From: Vibrio sp. CB1-14
GTDB taxonomy: Bacteria; Pseudomonadota; Gammaproteobacteria; Enterobacterales; Vibrionaceae
Assembly (NCBI RefSeq): GCF_040412085.2
Contig: NZ_CP115920.1
Location: 2,108,001 to 2,172,000 of the forward strand
DNA: 64,000 bases
Direction: 5' to 3'
Shown piece by piece: positions 1 through 8,885 of the stretch (within the stretch, counting starts at the first letter, position 1; each line of letters opens with the position of its first letter). A model generated the notes under the pieces. It was not told the DNA's origin. It worked only from the letters and a program-made list of their open reading frames with translations, and did not search any database. The position numbers and the translations under genes are program-made.

Positions 1-99
1 GCCAGCCACCAAACCTAACCAATTGTACCTTAAACACTTAACCTGACTGGAACTGAAATCGCCACGCGTTGTGAATCCGTCTTAAACGCTTTGTTAGGC
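1..99 (-). other. attC site, partial at window edge
   Basis: This is the attC of the small membrane-protein cassette to its right. The right-hand core (R'', read on the minus strand) is GCCTAAC at 93-99. The arms ACGCGTTGTGAATC and CTTAAACGCTTTGTTAGGC differ from the dominant attC class in the array. The left core lies outside the window. Confidence 0.75.
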
Positions 100-302
100 T
101 AATTCTGCCTGAAGTTCTTGAATACATGTTTGGCTTTGTTGTAAATAAAACTTAGAACAACACCGACAACGACGAACAGGGCAAAGTCGATAACAGCTAG
201 TTTAAGACTGAATGGATCTGAAAACAGGTTATAGGTGAACCCCATTTGTGACCCGATAAATTTGGCTAAAAAGACTGTAGCGATGATTAGAAGTATATTC
301 AC
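99..302 (-). CDS. Small two-TM membrane protein (integron cassette)
   Basis: This is a 67-residue protein that I do not recognise. It has two hydrophobic segments, about residues 3-25 and 34-55, and a basic C-terminus (NKAKHVFKNFRQN), so it is probably a small inner-membrane protein with a cytoplasmic tail. The start is GTG at 302, with AGG six bases upstream. The TAG stop touches the R'' core of its attC. It is the cassette farthest from attI in this window. Bases 303-430 are its 5' leader, where I see no second gene. Function unknown. Confidence 0.6.
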   Translation of the reverse strand: MNILLIIATVFLAKFIGSQMGFTYNLFSDPFSLKLAVIDFALFVVVGVVLSFIYNKAKHVFKNFRQN

Positions 303-430
303 TTGTTACCTGCTAAATTGACTTAAATTAGAGTTCTACAGCACATACTACTTTTGCTCACATCTCGGGCAAGAAAACAGATCTCGATTTCTCTTGAAAT
401 GGGGATGAAATATGAATTTCACCACGATTA

Positions 431-553
431 GCCTAACGCCTTGCTAAGTTGCAGCTAACGACCACGACACTCAAGCAAAGCCACCTTAATCACTGAACTC
501 AACCAAACCAAAATCGCCAACTGTTAGCTGTCTGCTTGAGCAATTTGTTAGCT
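431..553 (-). other. attC, class I (123 bp)
   Basis: R' is GCCTAAC (431-437, plus-strand reading) and R'' is GTTAGCT (547-553). The arms pair TTGCTAAGTTGCAGCTAACG with GTTAGCTGTCTGCTTGAGCA. It belongs to gene-less cassette A1. Confidence 0.9.
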
Positions 554-858
554 TTTTGCGTGTGATGCAGCCAGCGTTTACCACCAAGGTTTTAAAGAAA
601 CGCTCCAAAACCGAAGCCACCGCCTTACCCGATGCAGAAGCATTGAACGTTCAACCAATTTGCGGCCAAAGATAACGACACTTAAAGGCAACTTAAGGCT
701 CTTACTCTGAAGCTGAAAACCAAATGCACCATGCTAATAAATTGGTTCACGCTGCTTCAGCGAAAAAGAAACAGCACGTTCGATGTACCGATTTGGCACT
801 GACGTTCAGGTGTAAAGCTAGAGTGCTGAACCCCTACTTCAATGAGCTTGACCGAGAA
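554..858. repeat. Gene-less integron cassette, family A copy 1
   Basis: This cassette body of about 305 bp is homologous to bodies at 8886, 11394, 15405 and 16348. It starts GCTTTTTGCGTGTGATGC and ends CTTGACCGAGAAAGC. No reading frame is shared by all copies: here the plus frame that is open in some copies is closed by TAA near 683. It is best read as a non-coding cassette (promoter, small RNA or passenger DNA). Confidence 0.75.
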
Positions 859-980
859 AGCTAACGCCTTGCTAAGTTGCAGCTAACTACCACGCTATTC
901 AGCAAAGCCACCATAATCACTGAATTAAACCAAACCAAAAGTGCCGAGCGTTAGCTGTCGACTTGAGCAATTTGTTAGGC
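859..980 (-). other. attC, class I (122 bp)
   Basis: R' is AGCTAAC (859-865) and R'' is GTTAGGC (974-980). It is the attC of the VOC cassette, whose TAA stop lies inside R''. Confidence 0.9.
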
Positions 981-1361
981 GCTGGTCTCAAGTTTCCACG
1001 GCGGATTTAACCTATTTTCGCCAGCCCAATACAGTTTGATTTTATTGCCTGACGGGTCAGTTAATGCCGCCTCTTTCCAAAGATAACTTTGCATGGTTGG
1101 TTCATGCGTGAATTCGATACCTTCCGACTTAAGATGTGTGACGAGTTCATCCAGTTTTTCATGCTCAAAGTAAACGACACCACGACAATCTAAACCTTGT
1201 TTTTCAGTGTCTAGATAGACTGAAAAAGTCGCATCACCGTCAGGAAATGAAAATCTAGCATAGTGCTCGTTACCAACAATTTGAATTAAGCCGAGCTTCA
1301 TGTAGAACTTGGTCGCTAGTTCTATATCATGAACTGCCAACGTTACTTGATTTAAATTCAT
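975..1361 (-). CDS. VOC / glyoxalase-bleomycin-resistance family protein (cassette)
   Basis: This 128-residue protein has the two beta-alpha-beta-beta-beta half-modules of the vicinal oxygen chelate fold. The N-terminal strand is NQVTLAVHDIELATKFY and the C-terminal module has TDPSGNKIKLYW, the usual end of Glyoxalase_2-type proteins. Family members are metal-dependent lyases, dioxygenases or drug-binding proteins. The substrate cannot be told here. The ATG start at 1361 follows GGAAAG (1366-1371 reversed). The stop codon is supplied by the attC core. It is one of three VOC cassettes in the array (also 9321 and 12857), and they are not close copies of each other. Confidence 0.85.
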   Translation of the reverse strand: MNLNQVTLAVHDIELATKFYMKLGLIQIVGNEHYARFSFPDGDATFSVYLDTEKQGLDCRGVVYFEHEKLDELVTHLKSEGIEFTHEPTMQSYLWKEAALTDPSGNKIKLYWAGENRLNPPWKLETSA

Positions 1362-1389
1362 CTGCTTTCCTTGCCTGAACCTCTGTTGC

Positions 1390-1511
1390 GCCTAACGCCT
1401 TGCTAAGTTGCAGCTAACGACCACGGCACTCAAGCAAAGCCACGTAATCACTGAACTTAACCAAACCAAAATCGCCGAGCGTTAGCTGTCTGCTTGAGCA
1501 ATTTGTTAGGT
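1390..1511 (-). other. attC, class I (122 bp)
   Basis: R' is GCCTAAC (1390-1396) and R'' is GTTAGGT (1505-1511). It is the attC of the GNAT cassette at 1519. Confidence 0.9.
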
Positions 1512-1518
1512 AACGAGC

Positions 1519-1941
1519 TCAAAGTGAGCACCTCATTTCGATGACATTTCCACAAGCGCCAGACTCAAGAAACCCTTCACGTTTATATAGTCCTACCGCT
1601 GGGTTTTCGGGAAATACCCTAAGAACTACTTCAACTGAACGATGCTGTATAGCATGCTTTTTAACTAATGTAAGACAAGTAGTCCCGATACCCATTCCTT
1701 GAACACTTTTGACCAACTGAAAGTCTCTAAGGTGAGTAGTCGTTTCTGTGTAACTAAAACGGATAACACCTACTCGTTCAGCGTTCACATGGACTTCAAA
1801 ATTGTCGAAGTTTTTCCAACTATCAGCAAAAATTTCTGTGTCCCAAGATATGTCGTAACGTTGATAGTACTCTGCCATATTTGCTTTCGTTAGACTCTCA
1901 GCGAACTCCCAATCCAACGCTGGTTTGAGAAGAACTTCCAT
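1519..1941 (-). CDS. GNAT family N-acetyltransferase (cassette)
   Basis: This 140-residue protein has the acetyl-CoA binding motif A as VKSVQGMGIGTTCLTLV (about residues 78-94) and the later NPAVGLYKREGF motif typical of Gcn5-related acetyltransferases. It probably transfers acetyl from acetyl-CoA to an amine. The acceptor (antibiotic, amino acid or protein) cannot be deduced. The ATG at 1941 has GGAGT upstream on the minus strand. It is a single-gene cassette with its own attC at 1390-1511. Confidence 0.85.
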   Translation of the reverse strand: MEVLLKPALDWEFAESLTKANMAEYYQRYDISWDTEIFADSWKNFDNFEVHVNAERVGVIRFSYTETTTHLRDFQLVKSVQGMGIGTTCLTLVKKHAIQHRSVEVVLRVFPENPAVGLYKREGFLESGACGNVIEMRCSL

Positions 1942-1955
1942 ATTTACTCCTAGTT

Positions 1956-2060
1956 ACCTAACGCCCTGCTAAGTGGCGCTGACGATTAACTTACCAAGCG
2001 CACTAAACTTCAAGCCAAAACCGCCAAGCTTATGGCGTCCACTTGAGCAGTTTGTTAGCT
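1956..2060 (-). other. attC, class II (105 bp)
   Basis: This is the shorter attC class, with arms CTGCTAAGTGGCGCTGACG and TTATGGCGTCCACTTGAGCA. R' is ACCTAAC (1956-1962) and R'' is GTTAGCT (2054-2060). It belongs to family B copy 1. Confidence 0.9.
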
Positions 2061-2363
2061 TTTTCGTGCAATAATGCCTGCGTTGCTCACCAAGGTTTTG
2101 AAGTGACGCTCTCTCCTCAAAACCAATAACCAACATGACGTAACAGAGTTGAACTGTCCAAAAACTCATAGCCCGAGTTGACGAAACTCAGAGGCAACTC
2201 AAGGTTCTTTCACTGAAGCCAATAACCACATGCACCAAATTCTTGCTTGAATGCAAACACTCCAACACCAAAGAAGAAGCGCACTAAAACGATAAGATTG
2301 GCACTGATTAACCGGTGGAAAGCTAGATCGATGAACCCGCACACCAATAAACTAAACCGTGAA
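2061..2363. repeat. Gene-less integron cassette, family B copy 1
   Basis: This body of about 303 bp is near-identical to 2469-2771 and close to 14980-15282 and 16758-17059. It shares TTTTTCGTGC near the left end, AGGCAACTCAAGGTTCTTTC in the middle and AAACTAAACCGTGAAAGC at the right. Minus-strand open frames exist but are not kept among the copies and run through attC. I call no gene. Confidence 0.75.
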
Positions 2364-2468
2364 AGCTAACGCCCTGCTAAGTGGCGCTAACGATTAACTT
2401 TCCAAGCACACTTAACTTCAAGCCAAAACCGCCAAGCTTATGGCGTCCACTTAAGCAGTTTGTTAGCT
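2364..2468 (-). other. attC, class II (105 bp)
   Basis: R' is AGCTAAC (2364-2370) and R'' is GTTAGCT (2462-2468). It is the attC of family B copy 2, directly next to copy 1, giving a tandem pair. Confidence 0.9.
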
Positions 2469-2771
2469 TTTTCGTGCGATAATGCCTGCGTTGCTCACCA
2501 AGATTTTGAAGTAACGCCCTTCCCTCAAAACCAATAATCAACATGACGTAACAGAGTTGAACTGTCCAAAAACTCATAGCCCGAGTTGACGAAACCCAGA
2601 GGCAACTCAAGGTTCTTTCACTGAAGCCAACAACCACATGCACCAATTGTTTGCATGAACGCAAACACGACAACACCAAAGAAGAAGCGCGCTCAAACGA
2701 TGAGGTTGACACTGATTAACTGGTGAAAAGTAAGAGCGATGAACCCGCACACTAATAAACTAAACCGTGAA
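2469..2771. repeat. Gene-less integron cassette, family B copy 2
   Basis: This is the second of two adjacent family B cassettes. It differs from copy 1 by scattered substitutions only, which points to a fairly recent duplication or repeated capture. The long minus-strand open frame crosses the attC and is not preserved in the other copies, so it is not called. Confidence 0.75.
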
Positions 2772-2893
2772 AGCTAACGCCTTGCTAAGTTGCAGCTAAC
2801 GAACACTACACTCAAACAAAGCCACGTAATCACTGAACTCAAACAAACCAAAATCGCCAAGCGTTAGCTGTCTGCTTGAGCAATTTGTTAGCT
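2772..2893 (-). other. attC, class I (122 bp)
   Basis: R' is AGCTAAC (2772-2778) and R'' is GTTAGCT (2887-2893). It is the attC of the DUF523 cassette. The gene's stop lies inside R''. Confidence 0.9.
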
Positions 2894-3376
2894 ATGCTTT
2901 TCCAACGTGCTCCGGAGTTTAGCTATCGTATGCTGACTGTAGACTTTAATACCATTACGCTCCAACAATGCTGTAGCGACCCCTGCTCCATCGATTTTAA
3001 TCCCGTTAAATGTTCCATCGTGAATTTTTGAACTACCACAAGAGGGGCTGCCTTCTGCGAGTACAGCGTATTTTATTTGGTGCTTTTGACATAGTTCTAA
3101 AGCGTTCTCCGCCCCACGTACAAATTGCTTCGTAACATCAATACCATCATTTCCAACAACGTTTGCCAAACCATCAAGTACATCAGTGCCATTTCCTGAG
3201 ATAATTTCAGCAGGTGCTCTCGGTGTAGGCAGATCTGCCGATACCTCAGGACAAAAGACCACTAGCTCTACGTTTGATTTGAGCCAGTGCAATTCAAACT
3301 CTGAAATTGATAAACAACTCGCGTTGTACCTTACTTTATTACCAACCAGGCACGAGCTAACAAGAACTTTTACCAC
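2888..3376 (-). CDS. DUF523 family protein (cassette)
   Basis: This 162-residue protein matches DUF523 (YbbK-type). It starts KVLVSSCLVGNKVRYN, continues with VFCPEVSADLPTPRAPAEI and carries the conserved cysteine motif EGSPSCGSSKIHDGTF near residues 109-124. The fixed cysteines suggest metal or sulfur chemistry, but no activity is established to my knowledge. The ATG at 3376 follows AAAGGAGTTCC, a good ribosome binding site. The length equals that of the stand-alone family, so the gene looks intact. Confidence 0.85.
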   Translation of the reverse strand: MVKVLVSSCLVGNKVRYNASCLSISEFELHWLKSNVELVVFCPEVSADLPTPRAPAEIISGNGTDVLDGLANVVGNDGIDVTKQFVRGAENALELCQKHQIKYAVLAEGSPSCGSSKIHDGTFNGIKIDGAGVATALLERNGIKVYSQHTIAKLRSTLEKHS

Positions 3377-3401
3377 TGGAACTCCTTTACATACGAGACG
3401 T

Positions 3402-3525
3402 AGCTAACGCCTTGTTAAGTAGCAGCTAACTACCACTACACTCAAACAAACCTACCGTAATCACTAAACTAAATCCAAACCAAAATCGCCAACTGTTAGC
3501 TGTCTGCTTGAACAATTTGTTATGT
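3402..3525 (-). other. attC, class I variant (124 bp)
   Basis: The left arm is TTGTTAAGTAGCAGC, matched by CTGCTTGAACAATTTG on the right (compensating changes relative to the TTGCTAAGTTGCAGC form). R' is AGCTAAC (3402-3408) and R'' is GTTATGT (3519-3525). It is the attC of the membrane-protein cassette at 3520. Confidence 0.9.
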
Positions 3526-3909
3526 GCTTGCCAAATGCGCCTGTGCAACTTTCCAAGCTTTTATCGCAATAAGCATTGATATTGTAAATGCTGTCAATAC
3601 AGCCCAATGAATACTGTACGCAAACAGCATGAAACCAGCCAAAAATGCAGCCATACTTAATAGCAAACATGTATTATGTATTCCTTTAACCCTCTTATTA
3701 ATCGGACTATTAAACACATCCATCTCTTGATTGATCATCAACATCGCTACAGAAAATGTAACCGCAACAAATAAGCAGCCTATTGCCCATAACCTCAATG
3801 TCGAGTCCCCTGCTTCCATGTCGGGAATAAAGACAATTAGCGCAAGGCTCGTAGACGCAATACCTGCACCAACCCAACGAAAAAACACTTTACGCTGATC
3901 TGATATCAT
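3520..3909 (-). CDS. Four-TM membrane protein (cassette), function unknown
   Basis: This is a protein of 129 residues starting MISDQRKVFFRW. I chose the ATG at 3909 because GAGGAAAAG stands just upstream; a longer open frame reads back through the neighbouring attC and is an artefact. Hydrophobic segments lie near residues 8-28, 38-58, 76-94 and 98-118, with a polar NQEMDVFNSPINKRVKG loop in the middle. The TAA stop is inside R''. Its layout resembles the next cassette (4035), although the sequences are not clearly related. No family recognised. Confidence 0.7.
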   Translation of the reverse strand: MISDQRKVFFRWVGAGIASTSLALIVFIPDMEAGDSTLRLWAIGCLFVAVTFSVAMLMINQEMDVFNSPINKRVKGIHNTCLLLSMAAFLAGFMLFAYSIHWAVLTAFTISMLIAIKAWKVAQAHLAST

Positions 3910-3924
3910 CTTTTCCTCATAAGC

Positions 3925-4029
3925 ACATAACGCCTTACTAAGTGGCGCCTGAGATGAACCCGCAAACCCCAATGAACTCCAAGCCAAAACCGCCGAGCGT
4001 TTGGCGTCCACTTGAGTAATTTGTTATAT
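3925..4029 (-). other. attC, class II (105 bp)
   Basis: R' is ACATAAC (3925-3931) and R'' is GTTATAT (4023-4029). The arms are TTACTAAGTGGCGCCTGAG and TTTGGCGTCCACTTGAGTAA, with paired changes that keep the stem. It is the attC of the cassette at 4035. Confidence 0.85.
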
Positions 4030-4034
4030 CAACG

Positions 4035-4457
4035 CTAACGATTAACAATCGACGTTAGTTTACGCACAAATTCGCCAAAACAATAAAAGCAAAGTACTGA
4101 TACCAAAATAAAGCCCAACATTGCGTTTATCGAGAAGTGCCCAATTAAACAAATGAATGCGAGTACTAAACAGCAAAAGCCTCCAATCGTAACTCTCTTG
4201 ACCCAATATTCGTTCAGGGCTTCATCGCAATGTTCCACTCTTGCGTTAAGTTCTGACATGAAAACATGTGCAAAAGCGAAAGTTGCAAATGTAGGTAAAC
4301 ATATAGCAAAAAACAGTGTCGATAATTGAAGAAATATCGAATCGTCAATAGAAGACGAACCACTAAACAAAGCCAAAAAGTATGCCGCACAAAGACCACT
4401 AAGTGCAGAGTACATCCACTTCAACTGGGTATATTTATGATTGCTACTCGTTGTCAC
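4035..4457 (-). CDS. Membrane protein (cassette), function unknown
   Basis: This is a protein of about 140 residues with hydrophobic stretches near 14-33, 45-66, 88-106 and 109-131, and a charged central loop (ELNARVEHCDEALNEYW). The start is taken as one of two adjacent GTG codons at 4457/4460 because GGAG is just upstream; the longer frame from 4550 reads through attC. An ATG 16 codons in is a possible alternative. No known family recognised. It is in the cassette immediately following another multi-pass membrane protein. Confidence 0.6.
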   Translation of the reverse strand: MTTSSNHKYTQLKWMYSALSGLCAAYFLALFSGSSSIDDSIFLQLSTLFFAICLPTFATFAFAHVFMSELNARVEHCDEALNEYWVKRVTIGGFCCLVLAFICLIGHFSINAMLGFILVSVLCFYCFGEFVRKLTSIVNR

Positions 4458-4485
4458 CACACGATCTCCAAAATTCAAACAGTTG

Positions 4486-4609
4486 ATATAACGCCTTGCT
4501 AAGGTGCGGCTAACTACCACAGAACGTAAGCAAAGCCACCGTAATCCCAAAACTCAACCAAACCAAAAATGCCAAAGGTTAGCCGTCACTCTTAAGCAAT
4601 TTGTTAGTT
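4486..4609 (-). other. attC, class I variant (124 bp)
   Basis: The arms are TTGCTAAGGTGCGGCTAAC and GGTTAGCCGTCACTCTTAAG. R' is ATATAAC (4486-4492) and R'' is GTTAGTT (4603-4609). It is the attC of the cassette at 4610. A close relative is at 7238-7361. Confidence 0.88.
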
Positions 4610-5452
4610 TTACTTATATATAGGCCTATACCGCTCCATTAAATCTTGCTTTTTCCTACGTTGTATTTGACCTAGCAATTCATAATTTACCATTGGAACT
4701 TTTTCTAGAATATCGACAGCTTGCGGATATTCAGCATAACTTGGTAATGCTGGTTTAATTTTACCACCAAATTTTTTAAGAATCTTTCGGTCGATTTTAC
4801 CTTCTACAGCGTTAGAAAAGCCGATCAAAAAACAACTAACCTCAACCAGTAAATCATCGGTCATATGCAAACACCTTTCAGTTAAATCAGATAACAATGC
4901 CATATTCCCAACCCCTATTAGGCTTTGTATATCTCCAAGCTTGAGCGGCTTGCCATAAAGCTCAGACAAGCTAGGCATAAGTTCCTCGATTTTTGCGTTC
5001 CTCTTTTCCCAAACCTTTATCGCAGTATTAAAATTCGAGACAATCGTGGCTATGTAATCTAACGAAGACCACTTATTAAAATCGAGCGAATCACTCTGCA
5101 CAATAAATGAAAGAGATGGCAAATCAAATTCTACCCTCGTTTCCTTTAGTAACACCGGAGGTACAGCTAACATTCTATCTATGGGCTCATCACTCAAAGA
5201 CCCAAAGTAATTTGATTTAATACTAATTAGACTAGAACGAAGTTCTAAAGCAGCCAGTAGTGTTCTATTAACCGTTCTGATTTTCTCCAGCTCAATTTTA
5301 GTGAACTCTTGCTGGTTCACGGTGTAATATGCCACTCCAGCACCAAGAAAGCCCGAAACTAAGACACTGCCTATAGGAAAAATATAGTCCTTTATGAAAC
5401 CACTATGAAGACCTTCAATAGCCGTAACTATTAACTCAACGTCACTACTCAA
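4610..5452 (-). CDS. Membrane-anchored protein of unknown function (cassette)
   Basis: This 280-residue protein has one N-terminal membrane segment (about residues 24-43, PIGSVLVSGFLGAGVAYYTV), a helical charged stretch (QQEFTKIELEKIRTVNRTLL) likely to form a coiled coil, and a soluble C-terminal domain ending in a basic tail (QRRKKQDLMERYRPIYK). I recognise no family. Single-pass anchored helical proteins of this kind are common among hypothetical accessory genes. The ATG at 5452 is preceded by GAGAGGTAAG. Base composition is AT-rich like other cassettes. Confidence 0.7.
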   Translation of the reverse strand: MSSDVELIVTAIEGLHSGFIKDYIFPIGSVLVSGFLGAGVAYYTVNQQEFTKIELEKIRTVNRTLLAALELRSSLISIKSNYFGSLSDEPIDRMLAVPPVLLKETRVEFDLPSLSFIVQSDSLDFNKWSSLDYIATIVSNFNTAIKVWEKRNAKIEELMPSLSELYGKPLKLGDIQSLIGVGNMALLSDLTERCLHMTDDLLVEVSCFLIGFSNAVEGKIDRKILKKFGGKIKPALPSYAEYPQAVDILEKVPMVNYELLGQIQRRKKQDLMERYRPIYK

Positions 5453-5541
5453 TCTTACCTCTCAACTTACATGTAAAACTAACGCCTTGTTAAGTAGCAG
5501 CTAACTACCACCACTCTCAAATAAGACAACCGTTGTAGTGG

Positions 5542-6433
<892 letters not shown>

Positions 6434-6436
<3 letters not shown>

Positions 6437-6440
6437 TTTT
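6434..6440 (-). promoter_or_regulatory. A6G slippery site for -1 frameshifting
   Basis: On the minus strand CTAAAAAAGGCC occurs near the end of orfA. After a -1 shift the frame continues GHSSLNVGRTRTFSLIDQL into orfB. This is the usual IS3-family programmed frameshift. Confidence 0.7.
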
Positions 6441-6842
6441 AGTATGGATTTTTCTCTTTCCAAGCGATTAATCCTAGCTTCTAACTCTTGGATCTTCTGC
6501 TGTTCTGGCGTTAGAGCTTTAACCGCTGGCGTTTCTCCGCCGCGCTCAATCTTTAGTTGATCTACCCAGCGTCGTAAGGCCGTATCGCCGATATCTAAGG
6601 ATCGTGCCGCCTCAGATATTGAGTAACCTTGATCAAGAACCAAGCTTGCGGCATCTACTTTGAACTCAGGAGAAAATGTACGTCGTTGTCGTTTTGTCAT
6701 TGAACACCTCATTTACGGTGGAGACTTTACCACCTAATTTGGTGTCCGGGATCATTAAACCACTACACGTAATCACTAAACCTAACCAGACCAAAATCGC
6801 CAAACGTTAGCTGTCTGCTTGAACAAATTGTTAGGTGCGAAC

Positions 6843-7220
6843 TCACAGAGCTGCACCGTCGATATGAACTACAGGCAGGCTACTAAGGTCAATTCCTTTA
6901 ACACACCTCAGATTCACCGCCCAACCAGTGAAAGGAACCATACCATTTGCAATCTCGCGCTTTGTCGGATAGCTAGGTTTACGAAACGGCATGACACCGC
7001 AGTTATTACAAAAGTAGTCAGTAGCGGTTCGGCTACCCCATTTGTATTGCGATAGATTGCTTGGAGAAGAAATTAGTCGGAATGAGTCTGTCGGTACCCG
7101 AAAATTCAATGTCCCTCGGACAGAACAAATTGAACAATTACATTCACGAACGTTATCTATCTGCGCCTCAAATTCGAACTGAACAAGACCGCAATGACAA
7201 GAGCAAAAATGAGTTTCCAA
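6843..7220 (-). CDS. GFA family (formaldehyde-activating-like) zinc protein (cassette)
   Basis: This 125-residue protein has the GFA cysteine pattern: CSCHCG (residues 6-11), CNCSIC (28-33) and FCNNCGV (70-76), enough for two zinc sites. The family is named after glutathione-dependent formaldehyde-activating enzyme (Gfa), but most members have unproven activity. The ATG is at 7220. It is the only gene of the cassette whose attC is split by the IS. A second GFA cassette (15827) has the same motifs but a different sequence. Confidence 0.85.
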   Translation of the reverse strand: METHFCSCHCGLVQFEFEAQIDNVRECNCSICSVRGTLNFRVPTDSFRLISSPSNLSQYKWGSRTATDYFCNNCGVMPFRKPSYPTKREIANGMVPFTGWAVNLRCVKGIDLSSLPVVHIDGAAL

Positions 7221-7237
7221 TTGAATATCCTCTAAGC

Positions 7238-7361
7238 GCCTAACGCCTTGCTAAGGTGCAGCTAACCACCACCAGACCCAAGCAAAGCCACCTTAATCAC
7301 TAAACCCAACCAAACCGAAAATGCCAAAGGTTAGCTGTCATTCTTAAGCAACTTGTTAGGT
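7238..7361 (-). other. attC, class I variant (124 bp)
   Basis: R' is GCCTAAC (7238-7244) and R'' is GTTAGGT (7355-7361). The arms are TTGCTAAGGTGCAGCTAACC and GGTTAGCTGTCATTCTTAAG. It is the attC of the two-gene FabA/AraC cassette. Confidence 0.9.
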
Positions 7362-7373
7362 ATCTAGCCACCT

Positions 7374-7865
7374 TTAACCCGAAATTAGACCCACTTTCAA
7401 GTCTTTCGCTTCATAGATGACGTTACCATTGTGTATTACAACACCGTCAGCAATTCCTAAAGGCATCGGTTTTGTAAACACGCGCTTTATGTGTAGTTTA
7501 AACTCGATGCTACCCGCATCTGGATAAATTTGCCCCGAAAACTTCACTCTACCAACACCTAACGCACGCCCTTTACCTTGCAAGCCAGACCAACCCAAAT
7601 ATACCCCAAGCAATTGCCAAAGTGCATCAACGCCTAAACAGCCGGGCATAACTGGATCTCCTTTAAAGTGACATTTGAAAAACCAATGATCAGGCTTAAT
7701 GAACAACTCAGCGTCTAAAATACCCTTATTAAACTCGCCTCCAGTACTAGAGATGTAGTTAATTTTGTCAATCATGAGCATCAACGAATTAGGTAACTGA
7801 GCATTACCTGCACCGAAGAATAATCCATTGGACATTGCCATAACTTCTTCATTTGAAAACTGCAT
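7374..7865 (-). CDS. FabA-like 3-hydroxyacyl-ACP dehydratase (cassette)
   Basis: This 163-residue protein is clearly homologous over its full length to FabA (E. coli about 172 residues). It keeps WFFKCHFKGDPVMPGCLG, which holds the catalytic His, and GVDALWQLLG, which holds the catalytic Asp, then GKGRALGVGRVKFSG and the C-terminal DLKVGL. It should have the hot-dog fold and may dehydrate or isomerise a 3-hydroxyacyl thioester. GAGGAG stands seven bases before the ATG at 7865. It lies 38 bp downstream of an AraC gene in the same cassette. As an extra copy outside the core fabA locus it may modify lipid unsaturation or make a special acyl chain. Confidence 0.9.
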   Translation of the reverse strand: MQFSNEEVMAMSNGLFFGAGNAQLPNSLMLMIDKINYISSTGGEFNKGILDAELFIKPDHWFFKCHFKGDPVMPGCLGVDALWQLLGVYLGWSGLQGKGRALGVGRVKFSGQIYPDAGSIEFKLHIKRVFTKPMPLGIADGVVIHNGNVIYEAKDLKVGLISG

Positions 7866-7903
7866 TTGAATCTCCTCATCAATAGAAAATACAGTTTTGC
7901 CAT

Positions 7904-8728
7904 TTATTCATCTGATTTATTGTAAAAATCGGACGTCAAGCGAGAAAACAGACCAGTAGGATTAGTTCTGATTCGTTTCCTATAGTCATTCAATAGATGA
8001 GATTGGTCGAAATAGCCAAGATCAAGTGCTAATTCTGAATTACTACTATCTTCTCTCCATGCTATTTTGCACGCAAACTGAATTCTAATTATTTGAATGA
8101 AAGATTTTGTACTTAACCCTGTATATGACTGGACAATACGATTGAGATGCCTACTACTTAAACCTACTTTATCAGCTAATTCACCAACTGCGATATTGCC
8201 ACACGTTTTGTAAATCTCTAATAATATTGAATCAAACTTCGATGACTGAGACGGCTTAAGTTTTTGAAGTAACCACTCATCACAGAATTTAATACGTGTA
8301 TTAAAATCAGGATATTGATAGAGCTGATTGTGAAAATCTAGTTTTTCACCATCGTTAAATACCAGAACAGCATCCATAATTTTTGATGAGATCAAGTTAG
8401 ATGCAATATCAAAGAAGCATTGCAACCCACCAGGATGGAAACGAATACCAAAATACTGCCCTGGTTTGCTGAGATTGAGGTCAAATGCATTCTCTTGAAA
8501 ACCGCTAATTAACACACCACAGGAAGAAACATAAAACGCCTCCATACCATCTGGCACGACCGAGTATCGTATTGGTTTTGTTGTTGTAACTTGCAAGTAT
8601 GAATGTACAACACCACTTAATAATTCTGATGGCTGATGCTGTTCCAAAATCACACCACAGCTTTCGAGAACTTCATAAGTCAGAAAAGGTTGAAACGGCT
8701 CATACTTCCCGTCAAAAAAATTCAACAT
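7904..8728 (-). CDS. AraC-family transcriptional regulator (cassette)
   Basis: In this 274-residue protein the N-terminal 160 residues form a DUF6597-like sensor part (VPDGMEAFYVSSCGVLISGF, GQYFGIRFHPGGLQCFF). The C-terminal AraC domain has two HTHs: NIAVGELADKVGLSSRHLNRIV (about 176-197) and the second motif LALDLGYFDQSHLLNDYRK (about 233-251). It is upstream of the fabA-like gene in the same orientation, so it probably controls that gene. A cassette carrying both a regulator and its target is unusual, since most hold one gene. The ATG start is at 8728. Confidence 0.88.
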   Translation of the reverse strand: MLNFFDGKYEPFQPFLTYEVLESCGVILEQHQPSELLSGVVHSYLQVTTTKPIRYSVVPDGMEAFYVSSCGVLISGFQENAFDLNLSKPGQYFGIRFHPGGLQCFFDIASNLISSKIMDAVLVFNDGEKLDFHNQLYQYPDFNTRIKFCDEWLLQKLKPSQSSKFDSILLEIYKTCGNIAVGELADKVGLSSRHLNRIVQSYTGLSTKSFIQIIRIQFACKIAWREDSSNSELALDLGYFDQSHLLNDYRKRIRTNPTGLFSRLTSDFYNKSDE

Positions 8729-8763
8729 ATCTTCCTACCAACATATGTACGCTGCACGTTGAT

Positions 8764-8885
8764 ACCTAACGCCTTGCTAAGTTGCAGCTAACGAACACAA
8801 TACTCAAGCAAAGCCACGTAAACACTGAACTCAACCAAACCAAAATCGCCAAACGTTAGCTGTCTGCTTGAGCAATTTGTTAGCT
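8764..8885 (-). other. attC, class I (122 bp)
   Basis: R' is ACCTAAC (8764-8770) and R'' is GTTAGCT (8879-8885). It belongs to gene-less cassette A2. Confidence 0.9.

Noticed and set aside
3910..4011. N-terminal extension of the 3520 membrane protein
   Set aside because: The added residues are the translation of the neighbouring attC. The ATG at 3909 has a proper ribosome binding site.
4461..4550. N-terminal extension of the 4035 membrane protein
   Set aside because: It also reads through an attC; an internal GTG with GGAG upstream is a better start.
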